A stretch of DNA of 64,000 bases from Bradyrhizobium algeriense. Lineage in GTDB: Bacteria; Pseudomonadota; Alphaproteobacteria; Rhizobiales; Xanthobacteraceae. Positions 49,441 to 59,200 of the stretch are shown here, one piece after another. Location: assembly GCF_036924595.1 (NCBI RefSeq), contig NZ_JAZHRV010000001.1, forward strand, positions 7,467,501 through 7,531,500. The letters run 5' to 3'. Position 1 is the first letter of the stretch. Each line of letters opens with the position of its first letter. A program made the translations under genes and the position numbers. The notes below the pieces were generated by a model, which saw only the letters and a program-made list of their open reading frames with translations, had not been told where the DNA came from and ran no database searches.

Positions 49441-49668
49441 ATGCCGTTGATAGAGGTTCACGTCATCGAGAACGTGTTCAATTCCGAGCAGAAGCGCCAG
49501 ATGATCAGCAAACTCACCGACGCCATGGTATCGATCGAAGGCGAGAGCATGCGCGGCGTTACCTGGGTCAAGATTTCCGAAGTCGCGAGCGGCGATTGGG
49601 GCATCGGCGGTCAGCCGCTGACCACGGAAGCCGTCAAGGATCTCGCGGCCGGGCGAAAGGTGGCCTGA
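49441..49668 (+). CDS. 4-Oxalocrotonate tautomerase-family protein
   Basis: A 75-residue protein from ATG 49441 with AGAAGAG upstream. After Met removal it begins PLIEVHVIENVF, so the catalytic Pro1 is present. The beta-alpha-beta unit continues with QKRQMISKLTDAMVSIEGESMRGVTWVKISEV. Family members tautomerise or dehalogenate small keto-enol substrates as multimers. The substrate is unknown. It lies downstream of the wHTH-TPR gene on the same strand, with a gap of about 140 bp. Confidence 0.85.
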   Translation: MPLIEVHVIENVFNSEQKRQMISKLTDAMVSIEGESMRGVTWVKISEVASGDWGIGGQPLTTEAVKDLAAGRKVA

Positions 49669-49785
49669 CGAGTTTCGCCTCGCATCGCCGGCGGGCTGGC
49701 CCTGCCGGCGGTGTGGCATATCGCTTCCTCATTCAGATCTTCACGTAGTCGTGTCCGGTATCCGTCGCGCCTTTAGGCGTACGCG

Positions 49786-49824
49786 CCGAAGCCTGCTGAC
49801 ACCATGCTGGCAGCAGGCCTTCGG
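49786..49824. other. Hairpin in the leader of the DUF1127 gene
   Basis: CCGAAGCCTGCTG and CAGCAGGCCTTCGG pair with one bulged base around a 12-nt loop. It lies 57 bp before the DUF1127 start. It could be a 5' leader structure or the terminator of upstream transcription. Confidence 0.35.
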
Positions 49825-49881
49825 TAGAAAGCATGCTCGGCAACTTGACCGAGTTCCAACTACTCTTTGAAGAACATCGCC

Positions 49882-50148
49882 ATGACCGTACTGACCACCA
49901 TTCCGACCTCCGCCACCAGGCCATTTGCTTGGCGAACTGCAGTTTGGCTGGCGCGCGTTCGCCGGACCATCAACCGCCTCATCGCGGCGGTGATCTCGCG
50001 CCACGAGCGTCACGCCGCGCGCGAGGCCCTGCGCAAGCTCGACGATCGCCATCTCAAGGATATCGGCATGTACCGCACGCAGATCGACAGCAATCTCGAA
50101 GAACTGGCGCAGACCCGCGCGCGAATGCAGCAGTCCGGTTGGCACTGA
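49882..50148 (+). CDS. DUF1127 small Arg-rich protein
   Basis: An 88-residue protein; ATG 49882 was used, with a TTG five codons upstream as alternative. The C-terminal half has the DUF1127 signature (ALRKLDDRHLKDIGMYRTQID) after a basic amphipathic helix (WLARVRRTINRLIAAVISRHERH). In other alphaproteobacteria DUF1127 proteins affect phosphate and carbon metabolism and sRNA turnover through RNA contact. That is family knowledge and not visible here. It is monocistronic, convergent with the adenylate cyclase gene. Confidence 0.8.
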   Translation: MTVLTTIPTSATRPFAWRTAVWLARVRRTINRLIAAVISRHERHAAREALRKLDDRHLKDIGMYRTQIDSNLEELAQTRARMQQSGWH

Positions 50149-50223
50149 CGGGCGCGTGCGGCGTCGCCGCTCATCGTCAGTCGGTCGCAACGGTTACCGC
50201 GACGCGCGCGCGGCACACTCATT

Positions 50224-52686
50224 CTAAGACATCTTCTTCCGTCGCGCCGCGGCCGCCGCATCAACCACGTTGTCGACTTCCTCGCGCCAGCTCATGATTT
50301 CCGCCGCCAAAATCGGATGATTGAATCCCTTCAGATTCAAATCATCGATTGGCCGCCCTTCCACCCACGGCTCCACCATGCCGTAGACACGCCTCGACAC
50401 CACGATCTGGTTGGCCTTGGCTTCGTCGCACAGCCGCGACGCAAGATTGGTGACGCTGCCGATCGCGGCGTATTCCAGCCGCTGCTCAAAACCGATCTGG
50501 CCGAGCGTGGCGTAGCCGAGCGCAATGCCGATGCCGAAGCCGAGATTGTGGCCGCGGTTGCGCCACTTGTCGGTCAGCCCGCCGATAGTGTCGCGCATCT
50601 CGACCGCCATGCGAACGGCGCGCGCGGTGTGGTCGTCGAACTGGATCGGCGCGTTGAACAGGATCATCACGCCGTCGCCGGCATAGCGGTCGAGCGTGCC
50701 TTCATACTTGAAAATCAGTTCGCCGAGCGCCGCGTGATATTCGCGCAGCACGTTCATCGCCTCTTCCGGTTCAGTGGTCTCGGTGAACGCCGTAAACCCG
50801 CGCAGATCGCAGAATACGACGGTGACCTCGCGGCGGTGGCTGTCGAGCAGGCCCTCATGGCCGTCGGAGGAGGCGATCAGTTGCGCCACCTGCGGCGCGA
50901 GGAAACGCTCCAGCCTTCGGATGCGCTCGATCTCGCCGAGCTGCGTCTCGACGCGCTCCTCCAGCGAGCGGTTCCAATCCTTGAGCTGATCGGTCTGTTC
51001 CTGCAGCTTGTCGGCCTGCTCGCGCACGATGTCGTTGGCGGCCAAAAGCTCGCGGCTCTTATGATCCACCTCGGTGAACAGCCGCGCATTGCGCATTGCC
51101 AGCACCGCCTGGTGCGCAAACGTCTTCATCAGTCCGATCAGATTGGCGGAGAATTCGCCCTCGTTCCGCCGCAGCACCACCAGCGAACCCAGAATGCCGG
51201 TCTGGTCGACCAGCGGCACCACCAGCACCGAGTGGAATCCGGCTTCGATTACGACATCGCGCAAGGGATGTTCGGGCGTCGCGCCGAGCTGGGGTATCGC
51301 GATCGGCTCGCCGCTCGTTGCGGCTTCGCCGAGCGGCGAGTTGTCGGCGTCGATAGCGCGGTGGCTGCCTTCGGCCGACGGGTCGATGCCGATCGCTTCC
51401 GTCAGGTTGAACTGGTGATTGCCGGCGTCATAGCCATAGATCAGCACGGCGTCGGCGTGGGTGATTTCCAGCGCGCGCGCGGCGACCGTCGGCAGCACGG
51501 CGTTGAGGTCGAGCGAGGAGGCGACCGCGCGGCCGACCTCCTCGAGCACCTTGAGCTCGTTGATCGACTGCGCCAGATCGCGCGTCCGCTCCTTCACCTT
51601 GGATTCGAGGTTCGAATAGGTCTCGGCCAACTGCCCGGCCATGCCGTTGAACTGGTTGGCGAGCTCCTCAAGTTCGTCCGATGTCTTCACCTCAATGCGA
51701 TGTCCGAAATCGCCGGCGCCAAGACGCCTGGCGCCGGCCTGCAGCGCCGTGATCGGCACCAGCATGCGCCGCGCCATGATGGTGCCGGCGATGATCGCGA
51801 CCACGAGGCCGAGCGCGATCAAGAGCGCGATCCGTACCAGTTGATCGCGGATCGGCGTCAGCGCCTGCGCCGTCTCCTGTTCGAAGAACACGTGCCAGCC
51901 GAGCTTCGGCACCAGGCTCGATGTGGTCAGCACGGCGTTGCCCCTGGCATCCTTGCCCGACGCCGGCGCCACGCCGCCGGGCTTGCTGACGGCAGCGACC
52001 TGCGGCAGCGCCGACAGATTCTTGCCGACTTCAGGCCCGTTCGAGGAGGTGGCCAGCACGTCACCCTTGGAATCGGTGATATAGGCAAACGCCACCTTGC
52101 CGACCTGGGCATCGATCAAAAACTCCGACAGGAAATCAAGGTCGATCTCGGCGACAGTGGTGCTGCCATCGGCATGCGCCAGCGCGATCGACATCAACGG
52201 CCGTTCACCGCGGAAGTAGGCCGGCGCAAAATGGGTGCCGCGCGAGATAGCCTCGGTAAATCTGCGGGAAAAATCGGCGTCGCTGCCGAGCGTGACGGTC
52301 TGGCGCGTGTGGCGGAGTTGCTCACGGCCCTGGCTGTTGAGGAACGAGAGCTGGCTGACCTGCGGCACCTGCCGCAGCAGTTGCGCATAGTCTTCGCGGT
52401 GCTGCTCCAGCGTTGCAGCTTCGGTGATCTTGGTGGCGCTGGCGCGCGTTACCCAGGAAATCTGCCGCTCGAGGTCGGACAGGGATTGCTGGATCCGCTT
52501 GGCGGTCGCCTCCGCCTTCTCGCTCATGCCGTCGTTGAGCGAGCTCTTGATGCCGCGGTAAGTGATCCAGACTTCCATCGCGCCGTTGATGGCCAGCACG
52601 AACACGACGAGGCCGACCAGCGCGACGACGTATTTGGCGAACAGGCCTTCGCGCAGAAACCCTATTCTGTCCTTGACCTCGTTCAT
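50224..52686 (-). CDS. Class III adenylate/guanylate cyclase with Cache, HAMP and GAF
   Basis: An 820-residue membrane protein from the ATG at 52686. TM1 lies at about residues 17-38. The extracytoplasmic Cache-like sensor follows (AYITDSKGDVLATSSNGPEVG). TM2 (LVRIALLIALGLVVAIIAG) leads to HAMP and a coiled coil. A GAF domain covers about 380-530 and a second coiled coil 540-600. The cyclase domain, about 615-790, has metal Asp in VVFCDLRGFTAFTE and DRYAGDGVMILFN. The usual GDxVN segment reads IGSVTNLASRL here, a variant common in rhizobial cyclases. It converts ATP to cAMP in the cytosol; the Crp at 55286 is the likely receiver. Confidence 0.88.
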   Translation of the reverse strand: MNEVKDRIGFLREGLFAKYVVALVGLVVFVLAINGAMEVWITYRGIKSSLNDGMSEKAEATAKRIQQSLSDLERQISWVTRASATKITEAATLEQHREDYAQLLRQVPQVSQLSFLNSQGREQLRHTRQTVTLGSDADFSRRFTEAISRGTHFAPAYFRGERPLMSIALAHADGSTTVAEIDLDFLSEFLIDAQVGKVAFAYITDSKGDVLATSSNGPEVGKNLSALPQVAAVSKPGGVAPASGKDARGNAVLTTSSLVPKLGWHVFFEQETAQALTPIRDQLVRIALLIALGLVVAIIAGTIMARRMLVPITALQAGARRLGAGDFGHRIEVKTSDELEELANQFNGMAGQLAETYSNLESKVKERTRDLAQSINELKVLEEVGRAVASSLDLNAVLPTVAARALEITHADAVLIYGYDAGNHQFNLTEAIGIDPSAEGSHRAIDADNSPLGEAATSGEPIAIPQLGATPEHPLRDVVIEAGFHSVLVVPLVDQTGILGSLVVLRRNEGEFSANLIGLMKTFAHQAVLAMRNARLFTEVDHKSRELLAANDIVREQADKLQEQTDQLKDWNRSLEERVETQLGEIERIRRLERFLAPQVAQLIASSDGHEGLLDSHRREVTVVFCDLRGFTAFTETTEPEEAMNVLREYHAALGELIFKYEGTLDRYAGDGVMILFNAPIQFDDHTARAVRMAVEMRDTIGGLTDKWRNRGHNLGFGIGIALGYATLGQIGFEQRLEYAAIGSVTNLASRLCDEAKANQIVVSRRVYGMVEPWVEGRPIDDLNLKGFNHPILAAEIMSWREEVDNVVDAAAAARRKKMS

Positions 52687-53019
52687 CCGGACCCTCGTGC
52701 CGGCCCACGGCTTGGGCGCGCATCGGCTTGTCACTGGCGCCGGTCTGTCTCGGCAGCCCCGGCGTGGGGTCTGTCTAGCACGAATTGGGGGGAGGGGCTG
52801 TGAGCCCGCCGACATGGTTAGCCCCAATTGTGGGCAGGGATCGCGGGGAATCCGTCATGCCCGGGCTTGCTTAACCTCGCCCCGCTTGCGGGGAGAGGTC
52901 GGATTGCGAAGCAATCCGGGTGAGGGGGTACAGGTCCATCAACGAGCCGCAGCATTCGCGGAGAGAGCCCCTCACCCCGACCCTCTCCCCGTGAAGAGCG
53001 GGGCGAGGGAGAGGCAGCT
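52687..53019. other. Gap between AsmA and cyclase genes, holding an intergenic repeat
   Basis: 333 bp. The part from 52874 to 53012 is an inverted element with arms CCTCGCCCCGCTTGCGGGGA and CTCCCCGTGAAGAGCGGGGC, related to that at 34376. The part from 52687 to 52870 should hold the cyclase promoter; I see no defined site in it. A TGTGA site is absent. Confidence 0.5.
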
Positions 53020-55065
53020 TCACCGGTTGAACAACTGCCGCATGATCTCGTTCATTGGCTGACTGTCCTGCTCGGCGGTCGTGTCGCTCGGCGGCGCAGG
53101 AGGAGCGGGCTCGGCCGGGGCGGCTTCGGTCGGCGCCTCGGGTGGCGAGGTACGGCTCGGGATGCTGCGCTGGCTGCCCGGCCGCGCGCCACCCTGGCCT
53201 TGGCTCTGGCCCAATCCGCTCAGGCCCTGCTGCAATAGATTGCCGATGGTCTCGCCGAGCTGGCCGCCAGCCGCGCCCTGTCCACCAGCACCGCCTTGCT
53301 GTCCGCCGGCCGCCCCCGGCTGTCCGCCAAGCAGGTTGCCGATCGCAGCCCCGAGGCCGGCGCCGTTCTGGCCGAACAGGCCCTTGCCCATCTCCTTCAG
53401 CTTGGCATAGGCGGCGTCGGGATTGTCGAGGATGCCCTGCATCTCCGGATAGATCCGTGGGCTCCCCCAAGGGCCCGAGATCATCACGGGGATGCCGAGC
53501 CCGACCGGATCGGTGACGCGGCCCTGGCCTTCGGTGGTCATCACGAGCTTCGGCTCGACGCGGAACCCGATCTGCTTGGTGCCGAGGTCGATGGTGCCTG
53601 CGCCGGTCATCTTGACCAGCGGGCCGACCAGGTTGAGGTCGGTGGTCTGCGCCTGTCCCTTGTCGATCTTGAACGACGCCGACAATTGCGAAAGGTCCGT
53701 CGCCTTCTCCGCGCTCTCCTGCCAGCCTGACAGCGTGCTCGCCGTCAGCGACCGGATCATCTGCGCGACATTGAGCCCCTTGATGGCGCCGTCCTGGAAT
53801 ACGACGAACGCAGTACCGGCCATGCTCGACATGATCGCGCGCTGGCTGGTGCCGGAGGAGCGCACGCTGACCTTCGCCTGCATCTTGCCGTCGATCCCGT
53901 CGAAATCGGCCAGGCCCTGCAGCAGCGGCAGCGCGCGCACGCCGGTGAGGTCGGCCCGCATCGCGTAGGTCGGATTGGCGGTGGAGACATCGACGGTCAG
54001 ATCGCCATTGGCGTTGCCTTCATAGGCGCCGAGGTTGGAAACCTGCGCCTTCAGCACGCCGGTTGTGAGCGTGGCCTCGATCGCGGCGGGAGTGAAACGC
54101 GCGTCGCCGATGTTGAGCTCGGTCGCGGAAATGCGAGCCTGCAGGTCGACATAATTGAGGCCGTTGATGTCGATCGTCGCACTGCTCCAGGGTTGGCCTG
54201 AGGAATCGCCGGTGCTGCGCGTCGTCGCGATGGCGAGCTTCTGGAAATCGAGGTCGAGCTTAACCAGCGGCTTGCTCGAAAGATCGACCGAGGCCCAGCC
54301 GTTGAACGCGGCGTCGCCGAGCGCGCCGGTGACGCCGTTGATCATCACGACCGAGCCGTTGAGGCGGGCTTCGGCCTTGGCGGTGAGCGGGGCGCGCAAC
54401 AGGTCGGGCGCGTCGATCTTGATCTCGGCCGGGATATTCTGCCGCTCGATCGGGGCTGCGGGCAGTGCCGCCTTGATATCGAATTTCAGCGGATAGCCGT
54501 TGCGGCGGGCGCTGCCCGACAGCACGACCTTGCGATCGGAATCGATCGTGATGTCGGCATTGACAGTCTCGATCCTGTTCTCGACGCGATCGCGCAGGTT
54601 GGAGAGCACGATGGTGCCGCCGGTGACGCTGATGTGCTCGATCGAGAAAGCCTCAGATGTCTTGCCGGCAGCGGGTTTCGAGGCAGGATTGGCCTCCCTC
54701 TCGCGCTCGCGTCTCAGCGGCAGGTTCACCACCGGGCGGATGATGACGAGTTCGGTGATCTGCGGCTTGCCGGCCCACAGGCTGGCGAGCGTCACGTCCG
54801 CTTCGATGCTTGCGGCCGCGAAGCGGCGGTTGATGTCGCGGTCCTTCTGATTCTGCAGCGTGACATCGTTCAGCGTGATGTTGAGCGATGGCCACAGGCC
54901 GACCTTGGCACCGCCATTGATGGCGAGCTTGTAGCCGGTCTCGCGCTCGACCCGCTCCTCGATCTGCGCCGTCAGGAAGCTGGACGGGACGCCGATCACC
55001 AGCAGCAGCGCGATGACGACGATCACGGCGGCAATGGCGACGCCGGCAAGTTTCAGTGCTTTCAT
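53020..55065 (-). CDS. AsmA-family envelope protein
   Basis: A 681-residue protein. It has an N-terminal membrane anchor (LAGVAIAAVIVVIALLLVIGV). The AsmA N-domain follows (FLTAQIEERVERETGYKLAINGGAKVGLWPSLNITLNDVTL), then long beta-strand repeats typical of the bridge-like lipid-transfer superfamily. The C-terminal AsmA_2 region is near residues 395-530. The last 110 residues are Gly/Gln/Pro-rich and low in complexity (GGQQGGAGGQGAAGGQ). AsmA-type proteins span the periplasm and are linked to phospholipid transport to the outer membrane. It is transcribed alone, divergent from crp. Confidence 0.86.
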   Translation of the reverse strand: MKALKLAGVAIAAVIVVIALLLVIGVPSSFLTAQIEERVERETGYKLAINGGAKVGLWPSLNITLNDVTLQNQKDRDINRRFAAASIEADVTLASLWAGKPQITELVIIRPVVNLPLRREREREANPASKPAAGKTSEAFSIEHISVTGGTIVLSNLRDRVENRIETVNADITIDSDRKVVLSGSARRNGYPLKFDIKAALPAAPIERQNIPAEIKIDAPDLLRAPLTAKAEARLNGSVVMINGVTGALGDAAFNGWASVDLSSKPLVKLDLDFQKLAIATTRSTGDSSGQPWSSATIDINGLNYVDLQARISATELNIGDARFTPAAIEATLTTGVLKAQVSNLGAYEGNANGDLTVDVSTANPTYAMRADLTGVRALPLLQGLADFDGIDGKMQAKVSVRSSGTSQRAIMSSMAGTAFVVFQDGAIKGLNVAQMIRSLTASTLSGWQESAEKATDLSQLSASFKIDKGQAQTTDLNLVGPLVKMTGAGTIDLGTKQIGFRVEPKLVMTTEGQGRVTDPVGLGIPVMISGPWGSPRIYPEMQGILDNPDAAYAKLKEMGKGLFGQNGAGLGAAIGNLLGGQPGAAGGQQGGAGGQGAAGGQLGETIGNLLQQGLSGLGQSQGQGGARPGSQRSIPSRTSPPEAPTEAAPAEPAPPAPPSDTTAEQDSQPMNEIMRQLFNR

Positions 55066-55200
55066 ATCGACATTCCAGACCGCGCAAACGGCACATATTT
55101 CGGTGGCGCGAGACGCGGGCGCAACCGGTCAGGCGAGCTTATCCCGGAAAGAGGATGGGGCCCAACAAGCCAAAAATATTCCCAGGGTACTGCAAAGTTA

Positions 55201-55216
55201 TGTGACTTATGACACA
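55201..55216. promoter_or_regulatory. Crp-type site upstream of crp (TGTGA-N6-ACACA)
   Basis: TGTGACTTATGACACA differs from TGTGA-N6-TCACA at one position. It lies 69 bp upstream of the crp start in the region shared with the divergent asmA gene. Its position suits autoregulation by the adjacent Crp. Confidence 0.45.
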
Positions 55217-55285
55217 CTCGTTGGCGTGGGAATCTTGCTAACGGCCTGAGGGGGCGGGACCGGACTTATTTTGGAAGGTAGTACA

Positions 55286-55960
55286 ATGAGCAAACAGGCC
55301 GAATTTGCGGTCATTTTGAAAATGAACCCGATGTTTGCGGATCTGGGCGCCGACGAATTGCAGCGCATCTCCGGCCTTTGCCACACCCAGCAGCTCGGCC
55401 TCGGCGAAATGCTGTTCCAGAAGGGCGATGCCGGCGATGCCCTGTACGGGGTCCGGCGCGGCCAGATCCGGATCGAGACCGGCGCCTCCGACGGCAGCCG
55501 CCTGACGCTGAATTTCATGGGGCCCGGCGATCTGTTCGGCGAGGTCGCCGTCCTCGACGGGGAGAGCCGCACTGCGGACGCAACCGCCGGCGAACCGTCG
55601 GAACTTTTCGTGCTGCGGCGCGAGGATTTCCTGGCCTTCCTTGAGCGCGAGCCGAAGGTCGCGATCAAGATCATGATGCTGTTGTGCCAGCGCATCCGCT
55701 GGCAGAGCGAGCGGATGGAGGAATCGGTGCTGCAGCCGCTGCCGGTTCGCCTGGCGCGAAGGCTCTGCGCGCTCGCCTCCGATTTCGGTTCCGAAGTGCA
55801 CATCTCGCAGGAACAACTCGGCGTCTTCGTCGGCGCCGCCCGCGAGAGCGTCAACCGTCAATTGCAGCTCTGGCGCAAGGATGGCATTCTGGATCTGCAG
55901 CGCGGACGGATATTGCTGCAGAACATGACCAAGCTGACGGCGGTGGCGCGGAACGAGTAG
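55286..55960 (+). CDS. crp: Crp-type cAMP-receptor transcription factor
   Basis: A 224-residue protein from ATG 55286 with GGAAGGT upstream. The cNMP-binding domain, about residues 10-125, has FGEVAVLDGESRTADA, which keeps the GE and R-T pair that hold the cAMP phosphate. The HTH, about 160-210, reads ISQEQLGVFVGAARESVNRQLQLW. RESVNR corresponds to the RExxxR recognition helix of E. coli Crp that reads TGTGA. It has no Fnr cysteines. It is thus a plausible true cAMP receptor, with a cyclase encoded 2.6 kb away and TGTGA-N6-TCAC sites in the window. Confidence 0.85.
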   Translation: MSKQAEFAVILKMNPMFADLGADELQRISGLCHTQQLGLGEMLFQKGDAGDALYGVRRGQIRIETGASDGSRLTLNFMGPGDLFGEVAVLDGESRTADATAGEPSELFVLRREDFLAFLEREPKVAIKIMMLLCQRIRWQSERMEESVLQPLPVRLARRLCALASDFGSEVHISQEQLGVFVGAARESVNRQLQLWRKDGILDLQRGRILLQNMTKLTAVARNE

Positions 55961-56036
55961 GGGCTGCGGGGCGCTACATGCGCGCTTCGCGATCGTGCCA
56001 GAGAATGTCGGCCGCGCCGAAGCGGATCGCGAAGGA

Positions 56037-56213
56037 TCATCCGATCCTGCGAGGTTGCGGCCGGGGCAATTCGTTGTCGGCCCCCCAGCTCGCAACCCAT
56101 GCCTTGACCTCGTCAAACGGCACGGCAATCCGTGTCTGCCGAAAGTGGTCGTAACGGCGACGATCCTCAGCGATATCGGGACCGGCGAAATCGACCACCG
56201 AATGCTCTCTCAC
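56037..56213 (-). CDS. Small protein coupled to the RND pump gene
   Basis: A 58-residue frame starting at GTG 56213, which overlaps the TGA of the RND gene (GTGA). The sequence EDRRRYDHFRQTRIAVPFDEVKAWVASWGADNELPRPQPRRIG resembles the C-terminal part of short CopG/RHH-type regulators of rhizobia (PFDEVKAWVASWG...LPxPxPR). No toxin gene is adjacent. I consider it a likely gene because of the stop-start overlap and the recognisable tail, but it is short and unproven. Confidence 0.42.
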   Translation of the reverse strand: MREHSVVDFAGPDIAEDRRRYDHFRQTRIAVPFDEVKAWVASWGADNELPRPQPRRIG

Positions 56214-59200
56214 TCCGCCGCAGGCGACATCGCCGGCGGGCCCTTGGCGGGTGGCTCCTTGTGATGATCCGATCCGTGGCCTGCGGACTCCGTCTCTGCG
56301 CTGGAGACGATCAGCTTCTTGCCCAGCCGCCAGCACAGGGCGCCGAGATCGTCCATCACCATGAACATCGCCGGCACGAACACCAGCGACAGGATGGTGG
56401 AGAAGATCAGGCCACCGATCACGGCGAGGGCCATCGGCGAGCGGAATTCACCGCCGGCGCCAAACGCCAGCGCTGACGGCATCATGCCCGCGGCCATCGC
56501 GATCGTCGTCATCACGATCGGGCGCGCGCGCTTCATGCCGGCGTCGATGATGGCCTCGTCGCGCTTCTTGCCTTCGCGGATGGCTTCGACCGCGAACTCC
56601 ACCAGCATGATGGCGTTCTTGGTGACGATGCCCATCAGCATCAGGATGCCGATCCAGACCGGCGTGGTGAGCTGCTTGCCGGTCAGCAGCAAGGCTGCGA
56701 TCGCGCCGCCGATCGAGAGCGGCAGCGAGAACAGGATGGTGATCGGCTGCAGGAAGGTGCCGAACAGCAGCACCAGCACGGCGTAGACCATCATCAGGCC
56801 GGCGGTGATGGCGGTGGCAAAGCCTTCCGACAATTCGTTGAGGCTTTCGGCGTCGCCCGACGGGCTGACCTTCACGCCCTTCGGCAGGCTCTTCATGACC
56901 GGAAGGTCGTAGATCATCTTGGTGGCGTCGCCGAGCGCTGCGTTGCCGACGAGGTCGGCGGCCACCGTCGCCTGCCGTTCGCGGTCGTAACGGTTGATGC
57001 TGGTCGGGCCCTGATCGAGCTGGATGTCGGCGACAACCGACAGCGGCACGCCGCCACGCTCGCCGCGCTGGCCGAGCGGCACCCGCAATTGCTGCAGCAT
57101 CTGCAGATCGCTGCGTGCATTGTCCTCGAGCTGGACGCGGATCGGCACCTGACGGTCGCCGGCATCGAATTTCGCCAAGGCCGGGCCGACGTCGCCAATG
57201 GTGGCGACACGAATTGTCTGCGACAGGCTCTCGGTGGAGACGCCGAGCCGCGCCGCCAGTTCGGCGCGCGGCCGGATACGCAGTTCAGGCCGGTCGAGCG
57301 AGGTTTCCGAAATCACGTTGGCGATGATCGGAATCCGCTTCATCTGCGTCGCCAGCTCGCTGGCGACGTTGTTGACGATGTTGCTGTCGACCCCCGTCAC
57401 GACAAGCGAAATCGCGCGCAGGCCGTTCTCGTCGAGGAACCAGAAGCGGATGTCCGGAACGTTTTCCAGTTCCTGGCCGATCTCGAGCTCGAGTTGCCGC
57501 TGGGTGATCTTGCGATCGCCTTTCGGGGTGTAATTGATAATCAGCGCGGCGCGGCGCACTTCCTGTGTTCCCGGCGGCACCCTTCCACCATCGACGAAGA
57601 TGCTCTTCACCTCGGGCCGCTTGCGCAGGCGGGCGACGATTTCCTCCGTCACCTTCTCGGTATAGGCGAGCTGCGAGCCCGGCGGCAGCTCCATCGCGAG
57701 CAGCGAGCGCGCGGTATCCTGCGCCGGCAGGAAGCCCTGCGGCAGCAGTGTGATGCTCCAGATCGAGGCTGCGAAGACGCCGAAGCCGATCAACACGGTG
57801 ATGAAATAGTGCTTCACCGACCAGGTCACCAACTTGGTGTAGGTCTGCAGGATTCGCCCGGGCGGCGGGTCCTCGTGCGGGTGATCCTTGAGGAAGTAGG
57901 CGGCGAGCACCGGCGTGACGAAGCGCGCGGCAAGCAGCGAGAAGAACACCTGCACCGACACGGTGATGCCGAACTGCTTGAAGAACTGCCCGGCAATGCC
58001 GGACATGAAGCTGGCGGGAGCAAAGATCGCGATGATCGTCAGCGAGATCGCGATCACCGCGAGGCCGATTTCGTCGGCGGCTTCGAGTGCCGCGCGATAG
58101 GGCGATTTGCCCATGCGCATATGGCGTACGATGTTCTCGATCTCGACGATGGCGTCGTCGACCAGAATACCGGTCGACAGCGTGATGGCGAGGAAGGAGA
58201 CCAGGTTCAGCGAGAAGCCGAGCAGGTCCATCGCCCAGAACGCGGGGAAGATCGATAGCGGCAGCGAGATCGCGGCGATGATAGTGGCGCGGATATCGCG
58301 CAGGAACAGCAGCACGACGATCACCGCAAGGATTGCGCCCTCGAACAAGGTCGAGATCGCCGCATCGTAGTTGCCCTTGGTGAAGTCGACCGAGGTATCG
58401 ATCAGCTTCAGGTCGACGTCGGGATAGGCGACCTTCAGCGCATCGATTCGCTTCTGCACGGCGGCTGCAACCACGACGTCGCTGGCACCCTTGGAGCGCT
58501 TGATGCCGAGCGCCACCACCGGCTCGCCGTTGAAGCGGGCAAAAGTCCGGCGGTCGGCGATGGTGTCGGTGACGGTGCCGAGATCGTCGAGCCGCACCTC
58601 GCCGCCGCCGAACAGCGGGATCATGGTGCCGGCAAGTTCGTTCAGCGTCTTGGCGCCGGCCAGCGTGCGGATCGCCTGGTCGTTTTTGCCGATTTCGGCG
58701 CGGCCACCGGCGAGGTCGACATTGGTGCCGCGCAGGATCTGGCTGACATTGACGGCGGTCAGCCCCGCGGCCTGCAGCCGGTCGGGATCGAGCGAGACCA
58801 ATATCTCGCGCTCGACACCGCCGATACGCTCGACTTGCGCCACGCCGCGCACGCCCTGCAGCGCGCGTTTGACGACGTCGTCGACGAAATAGGAAAGCTG
58901 CTCGGGCGTCTTGCCGGGCGAGATCGCAGCGTAGGTGACGATCGGCAGGCCGATCACGTCGACGCGCTGGATCAGCGGTTCGTTGACGTTTTGCGGCAGG
59001 TTGGAGCGAACGCGGGTGACGGCGTCCTTGACGTCATTGAGCGCGCGGTCGGTGTTGGTCTCCAGCGCGAACTGGATCGTGGTCACCGACAGGCCGTCGG
59101 TGATCGAGGATGAAATATGCCGCACGCCCTCGACGCCGGATACGCCGTCCTCGATGGTCTTGGTGACCTGGCTCTCCAGCTCGGCGGGAGCCGCGCCGAA

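Noticed and set aside
50317..52803. 828-codon frame antisense to the cyclase gene
   Set aside because: It is opposite intact Cache, HAMP, GAF and cyclase motifs; composition is that of a shadow in high-GC DNA.
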